From contig NZ_CP078013.2 of assembly GCF_024112395.2 (NCBI RefSeq), forward strand, positions 992,001-1,056,000: a stretch of 64,000 bases of DNA, written 5' to 3'. Position 1 is the first letter of the stretch, and each line of letters starts with the position of its first letter. The notes beneath the pieces are model-generated. The model was not told the DNA's origin. It saw only the letters and a list, made by a program, of their open reading frames with translations, and did not search any database. The DNA comes from Pseudomonas pergaminensis. GTDB taxonomy: Bacteria; Pseudomonadota; Gammaproteobacteria; Pseudomonadales; Pseudomonadaceae. Position numbers and translations under genes: made by a program. This document shows positions 1 to 7,625 of this stretch, piece after piece.

Positions 1-1
1 C

Positions 2-340
2 CGCGAGCGCAAGGCGTTTGGCAAGGCGATCGCGGACTTTCAGAACACGCGCTTCAAGCTGGCGGAGATGGCCACCGAGATTCAGATCGGCCGAGTATTC
101 GTCGACAGGTGCATGGCGTTGCACCTGGAGGGCAAGCTGGATGTGCCCACGGCGGCGATGGCCAAGTACTGGGCCACCGACCTGCAATGCAAGGTGCTCG
201 ATGAGTGCGTGCAACTGCACGGCGGCTACGGCTTTATGTGGGAGTACCCGATTGCCCGGGCGTGGGCGGATGCACGGGTGCAGCGCATTTATGCGGGGAC
301 CAATGAGATCATGAAGGAGATCATTGCGCGGGCGCTTTGA
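2..340 (+). CDS. Acyl-CoA dehydrogenase, C-terminal fragment
   Basis: Only the last ~112 codons lie in the window; the reading frame is open to the left edge. The segment has the C-terminal helical domain of acyl-CoA dehydrogenases: an RKAFGKAI-type helix, the LHGGYGFMWEYP motif and the terminal RIYAGTNEIMKEIIAR block that contacts the FAD of the neighbouring subunit. These flavoenzymes make the trans-2,3 double bond in an acyl-CoA during beta-oxidation or amino-acid breakdown and pass electrons to ETF. Chain-length specificity cannot be judged without the N-terminus. It is convergent with the aldo/keto reductase, with a REP pair between them. Confidence 0.9.
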   Translation, partial: RERKAFGKAIADFQNTRFKLAEMATEIQIGRVFVDRCMALHLEGKLDVPTAAMAKYWATDLQCKVLDECVQLHGGYGFMWEYPIARAWADARVQRIYAGTNEIMKEIIARAL

Positions 341-364
341 GCTTGTGGGGCTTTTAAGGGCGCC

Positions 365-436
365 ATCGCAGGCAAGCCAGCTCCCACATTTTGGCGCGTG
401 AACACCGTGAGATGTGGGAGCTGGCTTGCCTGCGAT
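365..436. repeat. Inverted REP pair
   Basis: Two copies of the Pseudomonas REP core (GTGGGAGCTGGCTTGCCTGCGAT flavour) face each other. The 25-base arms are exact reverse complements around a loop of about 22 bases. It lies between the convergent ends of the acyl-CoA dehydrogenase and the aldo/keto reductase, where it may act as an mRNA-stabilising or terminating hairpin. Confidence 0.85.
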
Positions 437-453
437 AGCGATCTAACGGTCAA

Positions 454-1494
454 TCAAGGTGCTGGGTTTGGGTGATCCTTCTGAATCGCTTCAATCCCTT
501 CCAATACCTCTTTCGACAGTTTCAGGTCAGCACTGGCAATGTTGCTGTCCAGCTGCTCCAGGCTGGTGGCGCCAATGATATTGCTGGTCACGAATGGCTG
601 CTGGGTCACGAACGCCAGCGCCATCTGCGCCGGGTCCAGGCCGTGTTCGCGTGCCAGTGCCACATACCGGCTGCACGCCGCCTCCGACTGCGGGTTGAAG
701 TAGCGGCTGAAGCGGCTGTATTCCGTCAGGCGTGCCTTTGCCGGGCGCGCGCCGTTTTCGTACTTGCCGCTGAGCATGCCGAACGCCAGTGGCGAGTAGG
801 CCAGCAAGCCGCATTGTTCGCGAATCGCGACTTCCGCCAGGCCCACTTCAAAGCTGCGGTTGAGCAGGTTGTAGGGGTTCTGGATCGACACCGCACGGGT
901 CCAGCCACGGGCTTCGGCCAGGGCCAGGAATTTCATGGTGCCCCACGGGGTCTCGTTGGACAGGCCGATGTGGCGGATCTTGCCCGCCTTCACTTGCTCG
1001 TCCAGCGCCTCGAGGGTTTCTTCCAGCGGGGTGAGGTCGTCTTCGTCCTTGTGCTTGTAGCTCAGTTGGCCGAAGAAGTTGGTGCTGCGTTCTGGCCAAT
1101 GCAGCTGGTAGAGATCGATCCAGTCGGTTTGCAGGCGCTTGAGGCTGGCATCCAGTGCGTCGACGATGTGCTTGCGGTTATGGCGCAGGTGGCCATCGCG
1201 GATGTAGTCGATGGTGTTGCCGGGGCCGGCGATCTTGCTGGCGAGGATCCAGTCGGCGCGGTCGCCACGGCTTTTGAAGTAATTACCGATGTAGCGCTCG
1301 GTCGTGGCGTAGGTGTCGGCCTTGGGCGGCACCGGGTACATTTCGGCTGTGTCGAGGAAGTTGATCCCCGCGGCCTTGGCCCGCTCGATCTGTGCGAAGG
1401 CCTCTGCCTCGCTGTTCTGCTCGCCCCACGTCATGGTGCCGAGGGCTATCGCGCTCACGTTCAGATCCGTACGGCCCAGCTGTCGATAATCCAT
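454..1494 (-). CDS. Aldo/keto reductase, Tas-like
   Basis: This 346-residue NADPH-dependent oxidoreductase has the TIM-barrel aldo/keto reductase fold. The N-terminal MDYRQLGRTDLNVSAI, the DTAEMY motif (catalytic Asp and Tyr) and the LYQLHWPER segment (catalytic His) are typical of the Tas/YghZ-type subfamily, as is a SIQNPYNLLNR-like stretch. The C-terminal part has the coenzyme-binding GATSLEQL segment. I start at the ATG preceded by GAAGGAG seven bases upstream; an ATG eight codons earlier has no ribosome site. The physiological substrate is unknown; relatives reduce aldehydes and ketones. Confidence 0.9.
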   Translation of the reverse strand: MDYRQLGRTDLNVSAIALGTMTWGEQNSEAEAFAQIERAKAAGINFLDTAEMYPVPPKADTYATTERYIGNYFKSRGDRADWILASKIAGPGNTIDYIRDGHLRHNRKHIVDALDASLKRLQTDWIDLYQLHWPERSTNFFGQLSYKHKDEDDLTPLEETLEALDEQVKAGKIRHIGLSNETPWGTMKFLALAEARGWTRAVSIQNPYNLLNRSFEVGLAEVAIREQCGLLAYSPLAFGMLSGKYENGARPAKARLTEYSRFSRYFNPQSEAACSRYVALAREHGLDPAQMALAFVTQQPFVTSNIIGATSLEQLDSNIASADLKLSKEVLEGIEAIQKDHPNPAP

Positions 1495-1671
1495 CGGGTG
1501 CTCCTTCAGGGAAAACAATCATAAAAGCAGGTTGAATTTTTTTTCGCAATCTGCATAATTGCCCACCTCTTTCTGCAGTGGAAGTGATGCGCCGCCTGCC
1601 GAAGAATCTTGCCGTTGAACGGACGCGCCGACCCGAGCCCCCGATAGCGTCTGTATCCGGCTGCCTTTGAC

Positions 1672-1742
1672 TTGTCAAAGTACGCACTATTCAGTAAGAT
1701 CCGCCGTCTAATTTACAGGGCGGCCCCTGAGGCTATTAAAGA
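1672..1742 (+). promoter_or_regulatory. Candidate rplM promoter and leader
   Basis: TTGTCA and TAAGAT hexamers are 17 bases apart (1672-1677, 1695-1700). The leader up to the rplM ATG can fold a CCGCC/GGCGG stem at about 1701-1723, then has a GAGG ribosome site ten bases before the start. In E. coli the rplM-rpsI leader is autoregulated by L13; whether this leader does the same is inference. The hexamers are only moderate matches. Confidence 0.4.
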
Positions 1743-2171
1743 ATGACAACTTTTACTGCAAAACCGGAAACAGTTCAGCGCGACTGGTTTGTCGTCGACG
1801 CCGCTGGTCAGACCCTGGGTCGTCTGGCCACTGAAGTCGCCAGCCGTCTGCGTGGCAAGCACAAGCCTGAGTACACCCCTCACGTTGACACTGGTGACTA
1901 CATCGTGATCATCAACGCTGAGCAGGTTCGTGTAACCGGCAACAAAGCAAGCGACAAAATGTACTACCGTCACTCCGGTTTCCCAGGCGGTATCAAGTCT
2001 TCCAACTTCGAAGGCCTGATTGCCAAGAAGCCTGAAGCCCCGATCGAAATCGCGGTCAAAGGCATGCTGCCTAAGGGCCCACTGGGTCGCGATATGTTTC
2101 GCAAGCTGAAAGTCTATGCGGGCGCTGTACACCCTCATGCTGCTCAGCAGCCCCAAGAACTGAAGTTTTAA
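1743..2171 (+). CDS. rplM: 50S ribosomal protein L13
   Basis: This 142-residue protein matches bacterial L13 over its full length, including the [18 protein letters not shown] start, the [16 protein letters not shown] core and the C-terminal [14 protein letters not shown] motif. L13 is an early 50S assembly protein that binds 23S rRNA. It is followed after 14 bases by rpsI, the usual two-gene operon, and the pair ends at a strong terminator. Codon use is highly biased (for example CGT and CTG), as expected for a ribosomal protein. Confidence 0.99.
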
Positions 2172-2185
2172 CGGAATAGTTCATT

Positions 2186-2578
2186 ATGTCGGCGACTCAA
2201 AATTACGGCACTGGCCGTCGCAAAACCGCAACCGCACGCGTTTTCCTGCGTCCGGGCACTGGTAACATCTCGATCAACAACCGCTCCCTGGACAACTTCT
2301 TCGGCCGCGAAACTGCCCGCATGGTAGTTCGTCAGCCGCTGGAACTGACCGAGACCGTTGAAAAGTTCGACATCTACGTCACCGTTATCGGTGGCGGTGT
2401 AAGTGGTCAAGCTGGCGCAATCCGCCACGGTATCACTCGCGCTCTGATGCAGTACGACGAAACCCTGCGTGGCGCTCTGCGCAAAGCTGGCTTCGTAACT
2501 CGCGATGCCCGTGAAGTTGAACGTAAGAAAGTCGGTCTGCGTAAAGCGCGTAAGCGTCCGCAGTACTCGAAGCGTTAA
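2186..2578 (+). CDS. rpsI: 30S ribosomal protein S9
   Basis: This is a full-length 130-residue S9. It carries the N-terminal [19 protein letters not shown] motif, the [14 protein letters not shown] motif and the basic C-terminal tail ending [11 protein letters not shown], which reaches the P-site tRNA in the ribosome. The gene is the second of the rplM-rpsI operon and is closed by a rho-independent terminator 20 bases after its stop. Confidence 0.99.
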
Positions 2579-2595
2579 TTCGCTTTACGTTCCAC

Positions 2596-2635
2596 AAAAA
2601 CGCCCAGCCTCCTCACGGAGCTGGGCGTTTTTTAT
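2596..2635 (+). terminator. Terminator after rplM-rpsI
   Basis: A CGCCCAG/CTGGGCG stem (2601-2607 with 2621-2627), extended by CTC/GAG pairing in the loop, is preceded by A5 and followed by GTTTTTTATT. This is a textbook intrinsic terminator. Confidence 0.93.
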
Positions 2636-2671
2636 TGCCTGCAATTTATGCAGAAAAATCGCCGTGACAAC

Positions 2672-2698
2672 TTGCCACATCCGTAGACCCCCTATACT
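2672..2698 (+). promoter_or_regulatory. Candidate petABC promoter
   Basis: A good -10 hexamer TATACT (2693-2698) lies about 150 bases before petA. The best -35 is TTGCCA (2672-2677), only 15 bases away, so the match is weak. A second AT-rich TATAAG lies at about 2775. Which one is used cannot be decided from sequence. Confidence 0.3.
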
Positions 2699-2844
2699 AC
2701 AAGGCCTGGAGGCTGAGCCCAGGGCAATTCCCTTGTCATACGTGGGGCTTTTCATTACCATTCGGCAAAATTTTTATAAGTAAAGATTCAACACTTAGTA
2801 GACGCCTGATTTAACAGGCCAAAAAGCTGATGGGAGAGGACTGA

Positions 2845-3438
2845 ATGAGCAATGACGGCGTGAATGCAGGCCGGCGTCGCTTCTTGGTAGCAGCCACATC
2901 CGTGGTGGGTGCTGCAGGAGCGGTGGGGGCTGCGGTCCCGTTCGTGGGGTCATGGTTTCCCAGTGCCAAGGCGAAAGCCGCAGGTGCACCGGTGAAGGTG
3001 AATATCAGCAAGATCGAGCCAGGACAGCAGATGATTGCTGAGTGGCGCGGCCAGCCGGTCTTCATTGTTCGTCGTACCGAGGAAATCCTGGGGAATCTGA
3101 AAAAGATCGAAGGCCAGTTGTCTGACCCAAAATCCGAGAATTCCGACCAACCCGCCTACGCCAAGAACGAAGTGCGTTCGATCAAGCCAGAGATCCTGCT
3201 GCTGGTCGGTCTCTGTACCCACCTGGGTTGCTCGCCTACCTTCCGCCCGGAAGTGGCCCCAGTCGACCTGGGCAAGGATTGGGTTGGCGGTTACTTCTGC
3301 CCCTGCCACGGCTCCCACTACGACCTTGCTGGCCGTGTCTACAAGTCCCAGCCCGCGCCACTGAACCTGCCTGTGCCTCCGCATACCTACGAAACTGACG
3401 ACCTCATTGTCATTGGCCTCGATAAGGAGAACGCGTGA
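2845..3438 (+). CDS. petA: Ubiquinol-cytochrome c reductase Rieske iron-sulfur subunit
   Basis: This is the Rieske [2Fe-2S] subunit of cytochrome bc1, which takes the first electron from ubiquinol at the Qo site. The N-terminus has a twin-arginine type signal anchor (RRRFLVAATS followed by an alanine/glycine/valine-rich membrane segment). The cluster-binding motifs CTHLGC and CPCHGSHYD are both present, giving two Cys and two His ligands, plus the extra disulfide cysteines. The length of 197 residues is normal. Its stop codon overlaps the petB start (ATGA), consistent with one petABC operon. It acts on the periplasmic face of the inner membrane. Confidence 0.98.
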   Translation: MSNDGVNAGRRRFLVAATSVVGAAGAVGAAVPFVGSWFPSAKAKAAGAPVKVNISKIEPGQQMIAEWRGQPVFIVRRTEEILGNLKKIEGQLSDPKSENSDQPAYAKNEVRSIKPEILLLVGLCTHLGCSPTFRPEVAPVDLGKDWVGGYFCPCHGSHYDLAGRVYKSQPAPLNLPVPPHTYETDDLIVIGLDKENA

Positions 3439-4649
3439 TGAGCAAGTTCATGGATTGGGTGGATGCGCGCTTCCCCGCCACTAAAATGTGGGAAGACCAT
3501 CTCAGCAAATATTACGCGCCAAAAAACTTCAACTTCTTCTACTTCTTCGGCTCCCTGGCATTGCTGGTGCTGGTCAACCAGATTGTCACTGGCGTCTGGC
3601 TGACGATGAGCTACACCCCGTCGGCGGAAGAGGCATTTGCCTCCGTCGAGTACATCATGCGTGACGTCGAGTACGGCTCGATCCTGCGCCTGCTGCACTC
3701 TACCGGCGCGTCGGCGTTCTTCATCGTCGTCTACCTGCACATGTTCCGCGGCCTGCTCTACGGCTCGTACCAGAAGCCCCGCGAGTTGGTGTGGGTGTTC
3801 GGCATGCTGATCTACCTGGCGCTGATGGCCGAAGCCTTCATGGGGTACCTGCTGCCGTGGGGCCAGATGTCGTACTGGGGCGCCCAGGTGATCATCTCGT
3901 TGTTCGGTGCGATCCCGGTGATCGGCAACGACCTGACCCAGTGGATCCGTGGTGACTACCTGATCTCGGGCATCACCCTGAACCGCTTCTTCGCCCTGCA
4001 CGTGGTGGCCTTGCCGATCGTGATCCTGGGCCTGGTGGTATTGCACATCCTGGCGCTGCACGAAGTGGGTTCCAACAACCCGGATGGCGTGGACATCAAG
4101 AAGCACAAGGACGAAAACGGCATCCCGCTGGACGGCATTCCGTTCCACCCTTACTACACCGTGAAAGACATTGTCGGCGTGGTGGTGTTCCTGTTCGTGT
4201 TCTGCTCGATCGTGTTCTTTTTCCCGGAGATGGGCGGGTATTTCCTGGAGAAGCCTAACTTCGAACAGGCCAACGCGTTCAAGACACCTGAGCACATTGC
4301 CCCGGTCTGGTACTTCACGCCGTTCTACGCGATCTTGCGGGCGATCCCCGACAAGCTCATGGGCGTAATCGCCATGGGCGCGGCCATCGCGGTGCTGTTC
4401 GTGTTGCCTTGGCTCGACCGCAGTCCGGTCAAGTCCATGCGCTACAAGGGCTGGCTGAGCAAGATCTGGCTGTGGGTGTTCTGCATTGCGTTCGTGATCC
4501 TGGGTGTACTGGGCGTACTGGCGCCGACCCCTGAGCGTACGTTGCTGTCGCAGGTCTGCACCTTCCTGTACTTCGCCTACTTCATTCTGATGCCGTTCTA
4601 CACCCGGCTCGAGAAGACCAAACCGGTTCCGGAAAGGGTGACTGGCTGA
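3438..4649 (+). CDS. petB: Cytochrome b subunit of the bc1 complex
   Basis: This 403-residue integral membrane protein carries the two b hemes of cytochrome bc1. Heme ligands are His87/His101 and His188/His203 in adjacent helices. The Qo-site motif, PEWY in mitochondria and many alphaproteobacteria, reads PVWY here (residues 289-292). The start chosen is the ATG that overlaps the petA stop; a GTG lies one codon earlier. petC follows with a stop/start overlap, so the three subunits are translationally coupled. Confidence 0.98.
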   Translation: MSKFMDWVDARFPATKMWEDHLSKYYAPKNFNFFYFFGSLALLVLVNQIVTGVWLTMSYTPSAEEAFASVEYIMRDVEYGSILRLLHSTGASAFFIVVYLHMFRGLLYGSYQKPRELVWVFGMLIYLALMAEAFMGYLLPWGQMSYWGAQVIISLFGAIPVIGNDLTQWIRGDYLISGITLNRFFALHVVALPIVILGLVVLHILALHEVGSNNPDGVDIKKHKDENGIPLDGIPFHPYYTVKDIVGVVVFLFVFCSIVFFFPEMGGYFLEKPNFEQANAFKTPEHIAPVWYFTPFYAILRAIPDKLMGVIAMGAAIAVLFVLPWLDRSPVKSMRYKGWLSKIWLWVFCIAFVILGVLGVLAPTPERTLLSQVCTFLYFAYFILMPFYTRLEKTKPVPERVTG

Positions 4650-5428
4650 TGAAAAAGTTATTCGTTGCATTGATGCTTGCGGCCCTGCCGCTACTGTCCT
4701 TCGCTGCCGAGCACGGCGGCCCGGAACTGGAAAAAGTCGATATCGACGTGTCTGACAAGGCAGCCATGCAAGACGGCGCACGTACGTTCGCCAACTACTG
4801 CATGGGGTGCCACAGCGCCAAGTTCCAGCGTTACGAACGGGTGGCCGATGACCTCGGTATCCCGCATGAAATGATGCTGGAGAAGCTGGTGTTCACCGGT
4901 GCCAAGATCGGCGACCACATGACCATCGGCATGAAGCCCGCCGACGCCAAGACCTGGTTCGGCGCAGCACCGCCTGACCTGACCCTGGTGGCACGTGTAC
5001 GCGGCACCGACTGGCTCTACGGCTACCTGAAATCCTTCTACGAAGACCCGGCGCGCCCTTATGGCGTGAACAACCGTGTATTCCCGAATGTCGGCATGCC
5101 TAACGTTCTGGTCGGCCTGCAAGGCAAGCAAGTGGTAGGATGCAAGCAGATTCAGGTCGTTGAAGACGGCAAGAAGCAATACGATCCGTTGACTGGCACG
5201 CCTTTGACTCATGAAGCGTGCGATCAACTGAAGATAGAAACCCCAGGTTCGTTGACAGACGAGCAGTTCGACGAGAAGGTCAAGAACCTCGTGACTTTCC
5301 TGGCCTACTCGGCCAATCCGGTCAAACTGCAGCATCAGCGCATCGGTACGTATGTGTTGCTGTACCTGGCCTTCTTCTTCGTATTCGCCTATCTGCTCAA
5401 ACGCGAATACTGGAAGGATGTGCATTGA
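4649..5428 (+). CDS. petC: Cytochrome c1 subunit of the bc1 complex
   Basis: This 259-residue protein has a cleavable signal sequence (MKKLFVALMLAALPLLSFA), a CMGCH c-type heme site at residues 51-55 and a C-terminal transmembrane anchor just before the YWKDVH end. It accepts electrons from the Rieske protein and passes them to a soluble cytochrome c. The gene overlaps petB and ends the operon; a large hairpin follows before sspA. Confidence 0.98.
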   Translation: MKKLFVALMLAALPLLSFAAEHGGPELEKVDIDVSDKAAMQDGARTFANYCMGCHSAKFQRYERVADDLGIPHEMMLEKLVFTGAKIGDHMTIGMKPADAKTWFGAAPPDLTLVARVRGTDWLYGYLKSFYEDPARPYGVNNRVFPNVGMPNVLVGLQGKQVVGCKQIQVVEDGKKQYDPLTGTPLTHEACDQLKIETPGSLTDEQFDEKVKNLVTFLAYSANPVKLQHQRIGTYVLLYLAFFFVFAYLLKREYWKDVH

Positions 5429-5457
5429 TCCAACCGTAAGCAATTGCTGTTAATCTT

Positions 5458-5540
5458 GCGCGCCCAGCGGCATCTCTGAATACGTAGCGGTCTGGTTGTA
5501 CCAGGCGTTACAGAGATGCTCTCTGGGCGCGCTCGTTTTT
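5458..5540 (+). terminator. Long tiered hairpin between petC and sspA
   Basis: Three nested stems line up. The outer one is GCGCGCCCAG/CTGGGCGCGC (10 bp, 5458-5467 with 5523-5532). The middle one is GCATCTCTG/CAGAGATGC (9 bp, 5470-5478 with 5511-5519). The inner one is CTGG/CCAG (5492-5504). TCGTTTTT follows. It may terminate petABC, or serve as a structured leader or attenuator for sspA, whose start is 45 bases downstream of the outer stem. Confidence 0.75.
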
Positions 5541-5577
5541 GAGCTTTCGATAATTTCAACAAGCGAGGAGGACCGCC

Positions 5578-6195
5578 ATGGGCGTGACCAACCGGTTGGC
5601 CTGTTACTCCGACCCCGCCGACCACTATTCCCACCGAGTACGTATCGTGCTCGCAGAGAAGGGTGTCAGCGCCGAGATCATCAGTGTGGAAGCAGGTCGT
5701 CATCCACCCAAACTGATCGAAGTGAACCCCTACGGCAGCTTGCCCACCCTGGTCGATCGTGACCTGGCGTTGTGGGAGTCGACCGTCGTGATGGAATACC
5801 TGGATGAGCGTTACCCACATCCACCCTTGCTGCCGGTGTACCCGGTGGCGCGTGCCAATAGCCGCCTGCTGATCCATCGGATCCAGCGTGACTGGTGCGG
5901 GCTGGTGGATGTGATTCTGGATACCCGCAGTAAAGAGGCGGCACGTGTACAGGCGCGTAAGGAATTGCGCGAGAGCCTGACCGGCGTTTCGCCGCTGTTC
6001 GCCGATAAACCTTTTTTCCTCAGTGAGGAACAAAGTTTGGTCGATTGCTGCCTATTACCGATACTCTGGCGTTTGCCGATTCTCGGTATTGAACTGCCGC
6101 GGCCTGCCAAGCCGCTGCTTGATTATATGGAGCGCCAGTTTGCGCGTGAGGCTTTCCAGGCGAGTCTGTCTGGTGTCGAACGCGATATGCGCTAA
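5578..6195 (+). CDS. sspA: Stringent starvation protein A
   Basis: This 205-residue protein has a glutathione-S-transferase-like fold: an N-terminal thioredoxin-like domain ([21 protein letters not shown]) and a C-terminal helical domain. SspA binds RNA polymerase and reprogrammes transcription in stationary phase and stress; in pseudomonads it also affects virulence and exopolysaccharide genes. It lacks the usual GST catalytic residue context. A strong GAGGAGG ribosome site precedes the ATG, and sspB follows after 17 bases. Confidence 0.96.
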   Translation: MGVTNRLACYSDPADHYSHRVRIVLAEKGVSAEIISVEAGRHPPKLIEVNPYGSLPTLVDRDLALWESTVVMEYLDERYPHPPLLPVYPVARANSRLLIHRIQRDWCGLVDVILDTRSKEAARVQARKELRESLTGVSPLFADKPFFLSEEQSLVDCCLLPILWRLPILGIELPRPAKPLLDYMERQFAREAFQASLSGVERDMR

Positions 6196-6212
6196 GGCTT
6201 AAGGAGCCGCTG

Positions 6213-6632
6213 ATGAACTCCAGTCGACCCTACTTGGTCCGCGCGCTCTATGAGTGGATTGTGGACAACGATTGCACCCCGCACATGCTGGTCAATTCCG
6301 AATTTGCTGCGGTTCAGGTGCCGCAGGGTTTTGCCAGTGACGGGCAGATTGTGCTGAACGTATCACCCAGTGCTGTGCGCCACCTGCACATGGACAATGA
6401 AGCGGTTAGCTTCGAAGGGCGTTTCGGCGGTGTGCCGCATACGCTGTACGTGCCGATTGGCGCCATCCTTGGCATTTATGCCCGGGAGAACGGCCAAGGC
6501 ATGGTGTTTGATCTGGAGTCGCCTTTCGAGGATGACGAATCGATTGAAACCGAAGAGGGCGATGATCTGCCGCCACCGGATTCCGAGCCACCGCGCCCCA
6601 GTGGCCGGCCGAGCCTGAAAGTCGTGAAATAA
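6213..6632 (+). CDS. sspB: ClpXP protease specificity-enhancing factor SspB
   Basis: SspB is an adaptor that tethers ssrA-tagged and other substrates to ClpXP. The N-terminal domain (SSRPYLVRALYEWIVDN, then the GRFGGVPHTLYVPIGAILGIYARENGQG core) is well conserved. The acidic tail (EDDESIETEEGDD) leads to a short C-terminal basic motif (RPSLKVVK) that binds the ClpX N-domain. Length (139 residues) and position after sspA are standard. Confidence 0.97.
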   Translation: MNSSRPYLVRALYEWIVDNDCTPHMLVNSEFAAVQVPQGFASDGQIVLNVSPSAVRHLHMDNEAVSFEGRFGGVPHTLYVPIGAILGIYARENGQGMVFDLESPFEDDESIETEEGDDLPPPDSEPPRPSGRPSLKVVK

Positions 6633-6656
6633 CGAGCTGTCCCCTTGGGGTGGCTG

Positions 6657-6691
6657 GAAAAATGCCTCGACCTGTGTCGGGGCATTTTTTT
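6657..6691 (+). terminator. Terminator after sspAB
   Basis: An AAAAATGCCTCGAC / GTCGGGGCATTTTTTT hairpin with one G-U pair is followed by seven T residues, a classic intrinsic terminator. Confidence 0.92.
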
Positions 6692-6729
6692 GCGCGCAGG
6701 ATAAGGATGAAAGTCGCGCCCAGACGGTG

Positions 6730-6755
6730 ATCGTACAACCACCATGGGCTATGAT
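6730..6755 (+). promoter_or_regulatory. Candidate gntR promoter with shared operator 10-mer
   Basis: ATCGTACAAC (6730-6739) is the exact reverse complement of GTTGTACGAT at 8940-8949 in the kdgD promoter. It lies where a -35 element would be relative to a TATGAT -10 at 6750-6755. Read on the other strand, TTGTACGATCA differs by one base from the FadR/GntR-type pattern TNGTNNNACNA. This suggests autoregulation by the downstream GntR protein; it is inferred from the shared word only. Confidence 0.45.
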
Positions 6756-6789
6756 GCGTGCTCAAGCTCACCGAGAAAGATGATTCATC

Positions 6790-7539
6790 ATGGAAAACGC
6801 CAACACCGCCCCTCGTCTTCCCCGCAAGCGCCGCAGCCTTGCCCAGGAATTGGTCACGGTGTTGTCCGAGCAGATCCGCGACGGCCAGCTCAAGCGGGGC
6901 GACAAGCTGCCCACCGAGTCAGCGATCATGGACGCCCATGGGGTCAGCCGCACCGTGGTGCGTGAAGCCATCTCACGCTTGCAGGCGGCGGGTCAGGTCG
7001 AGACCCGTCATGGTATCGGCACTTTTGTGCTGGATACGCCAAGCCCGAGCGGTTTCCGTATCGACCCGGCCACCGTGGTGACCCTGCGTGATGTGCTGGC
7101 GATTCTGGAGTTGCGGATCAGCCTGGAAGTGGAATCCGCAGGTCTGGCCGCCTTGCGCCGCAGCGACGAGCAACTGGCCGCCATGCGTGCGGCGCTCGAT
7201 GCCCTGAATGAAAGCGCGGCTCACGCCGGTGACGCAGTGGCCTCCGACTTTGCATTCCACCTGGAAATTGCCCTGTCCACCGGTAACCGCTACTTCACCG
7301 ACATCATGACCCACCTGGGCACCAGCATCATTCCACGCACCCGCCTGAATTCGGCGCGCCTGGCCCATGATGACCAGCAGCACTACATGGGGCGCTTGAG
7401 TCGTGAGCATGAAGAAATCTATGAAGCGATTGCCCGCCAGGATTCCGATGCGGCGCGGGCGGCGATGCGATTGCACCTGACCAACAGCCGTGAGCGGCTG
7501 CGCCATGCCCATGAAGAGGCAGAAGCGCAGCGCGGTTGA
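6790..7539 (+). CDS. GntR-family (FCD) transcriptional regulator
   Basis: This 249-residue regulator has an N-terminal winged helix (residues ~10-75: LAQELVTVLSEQIRDGQLKRG, then LPTESAIMDAHGVSRTVVREAISRLQAAG) and an all-helical FCD ligand-binding domain (~95-235) with the metal/ligand histidines expected of the family. FCD regulators usually repress genes for breakdown of sugar acids and are released by a pathway intermediate. The adjacent galactarate/glucarate genes and the shared 10-mer in both promoters make it the likely regulator of kdgD and downstream genes. The ligand is unknown. Confidence 0.9.
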   Translation: MENANTAPRLPRKRRSLAQELVTVLSEQIRDGQLKRGDKLPTESAIMDAHGVSRTVVREAISRLQAAGQVETRHGIGTFVLDTPSPSGFRIDPATVVTLRDVLAILELRISLEVESAGLAALRRSDEQLAAMRAALDALNESAAHAGDAVASDFAFHLEIALSTGNRYFTDIMTHLGTSIIPRTRLNSARLAHDDQQHYMGRLSREHEEIYEAIARQDSDAARAAMRLHLTNSRERLRHAHEEAEAQRG

Positions 7540-7555
7540 AGGCTGCACCGACCCT

Positions 7556-7621
7556 GTAGGAGCCCGGCTTGCCGGCGATAGCGTCCAAAAGATCGTCATC
7601 GCCGGCAAGCCGGGCTCCTAC
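7556..7621. repeat. Inverted REP pair
   Basis: GTAGGAGCCCGGCTTGCCGGCGAT and its exact reverse complement are separated by 18 bases. It sits between the convergent ends of the GntR gene and the phospholipase gene. Confidence 0.85.
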
Positions 7622-7625
7622 TGCG

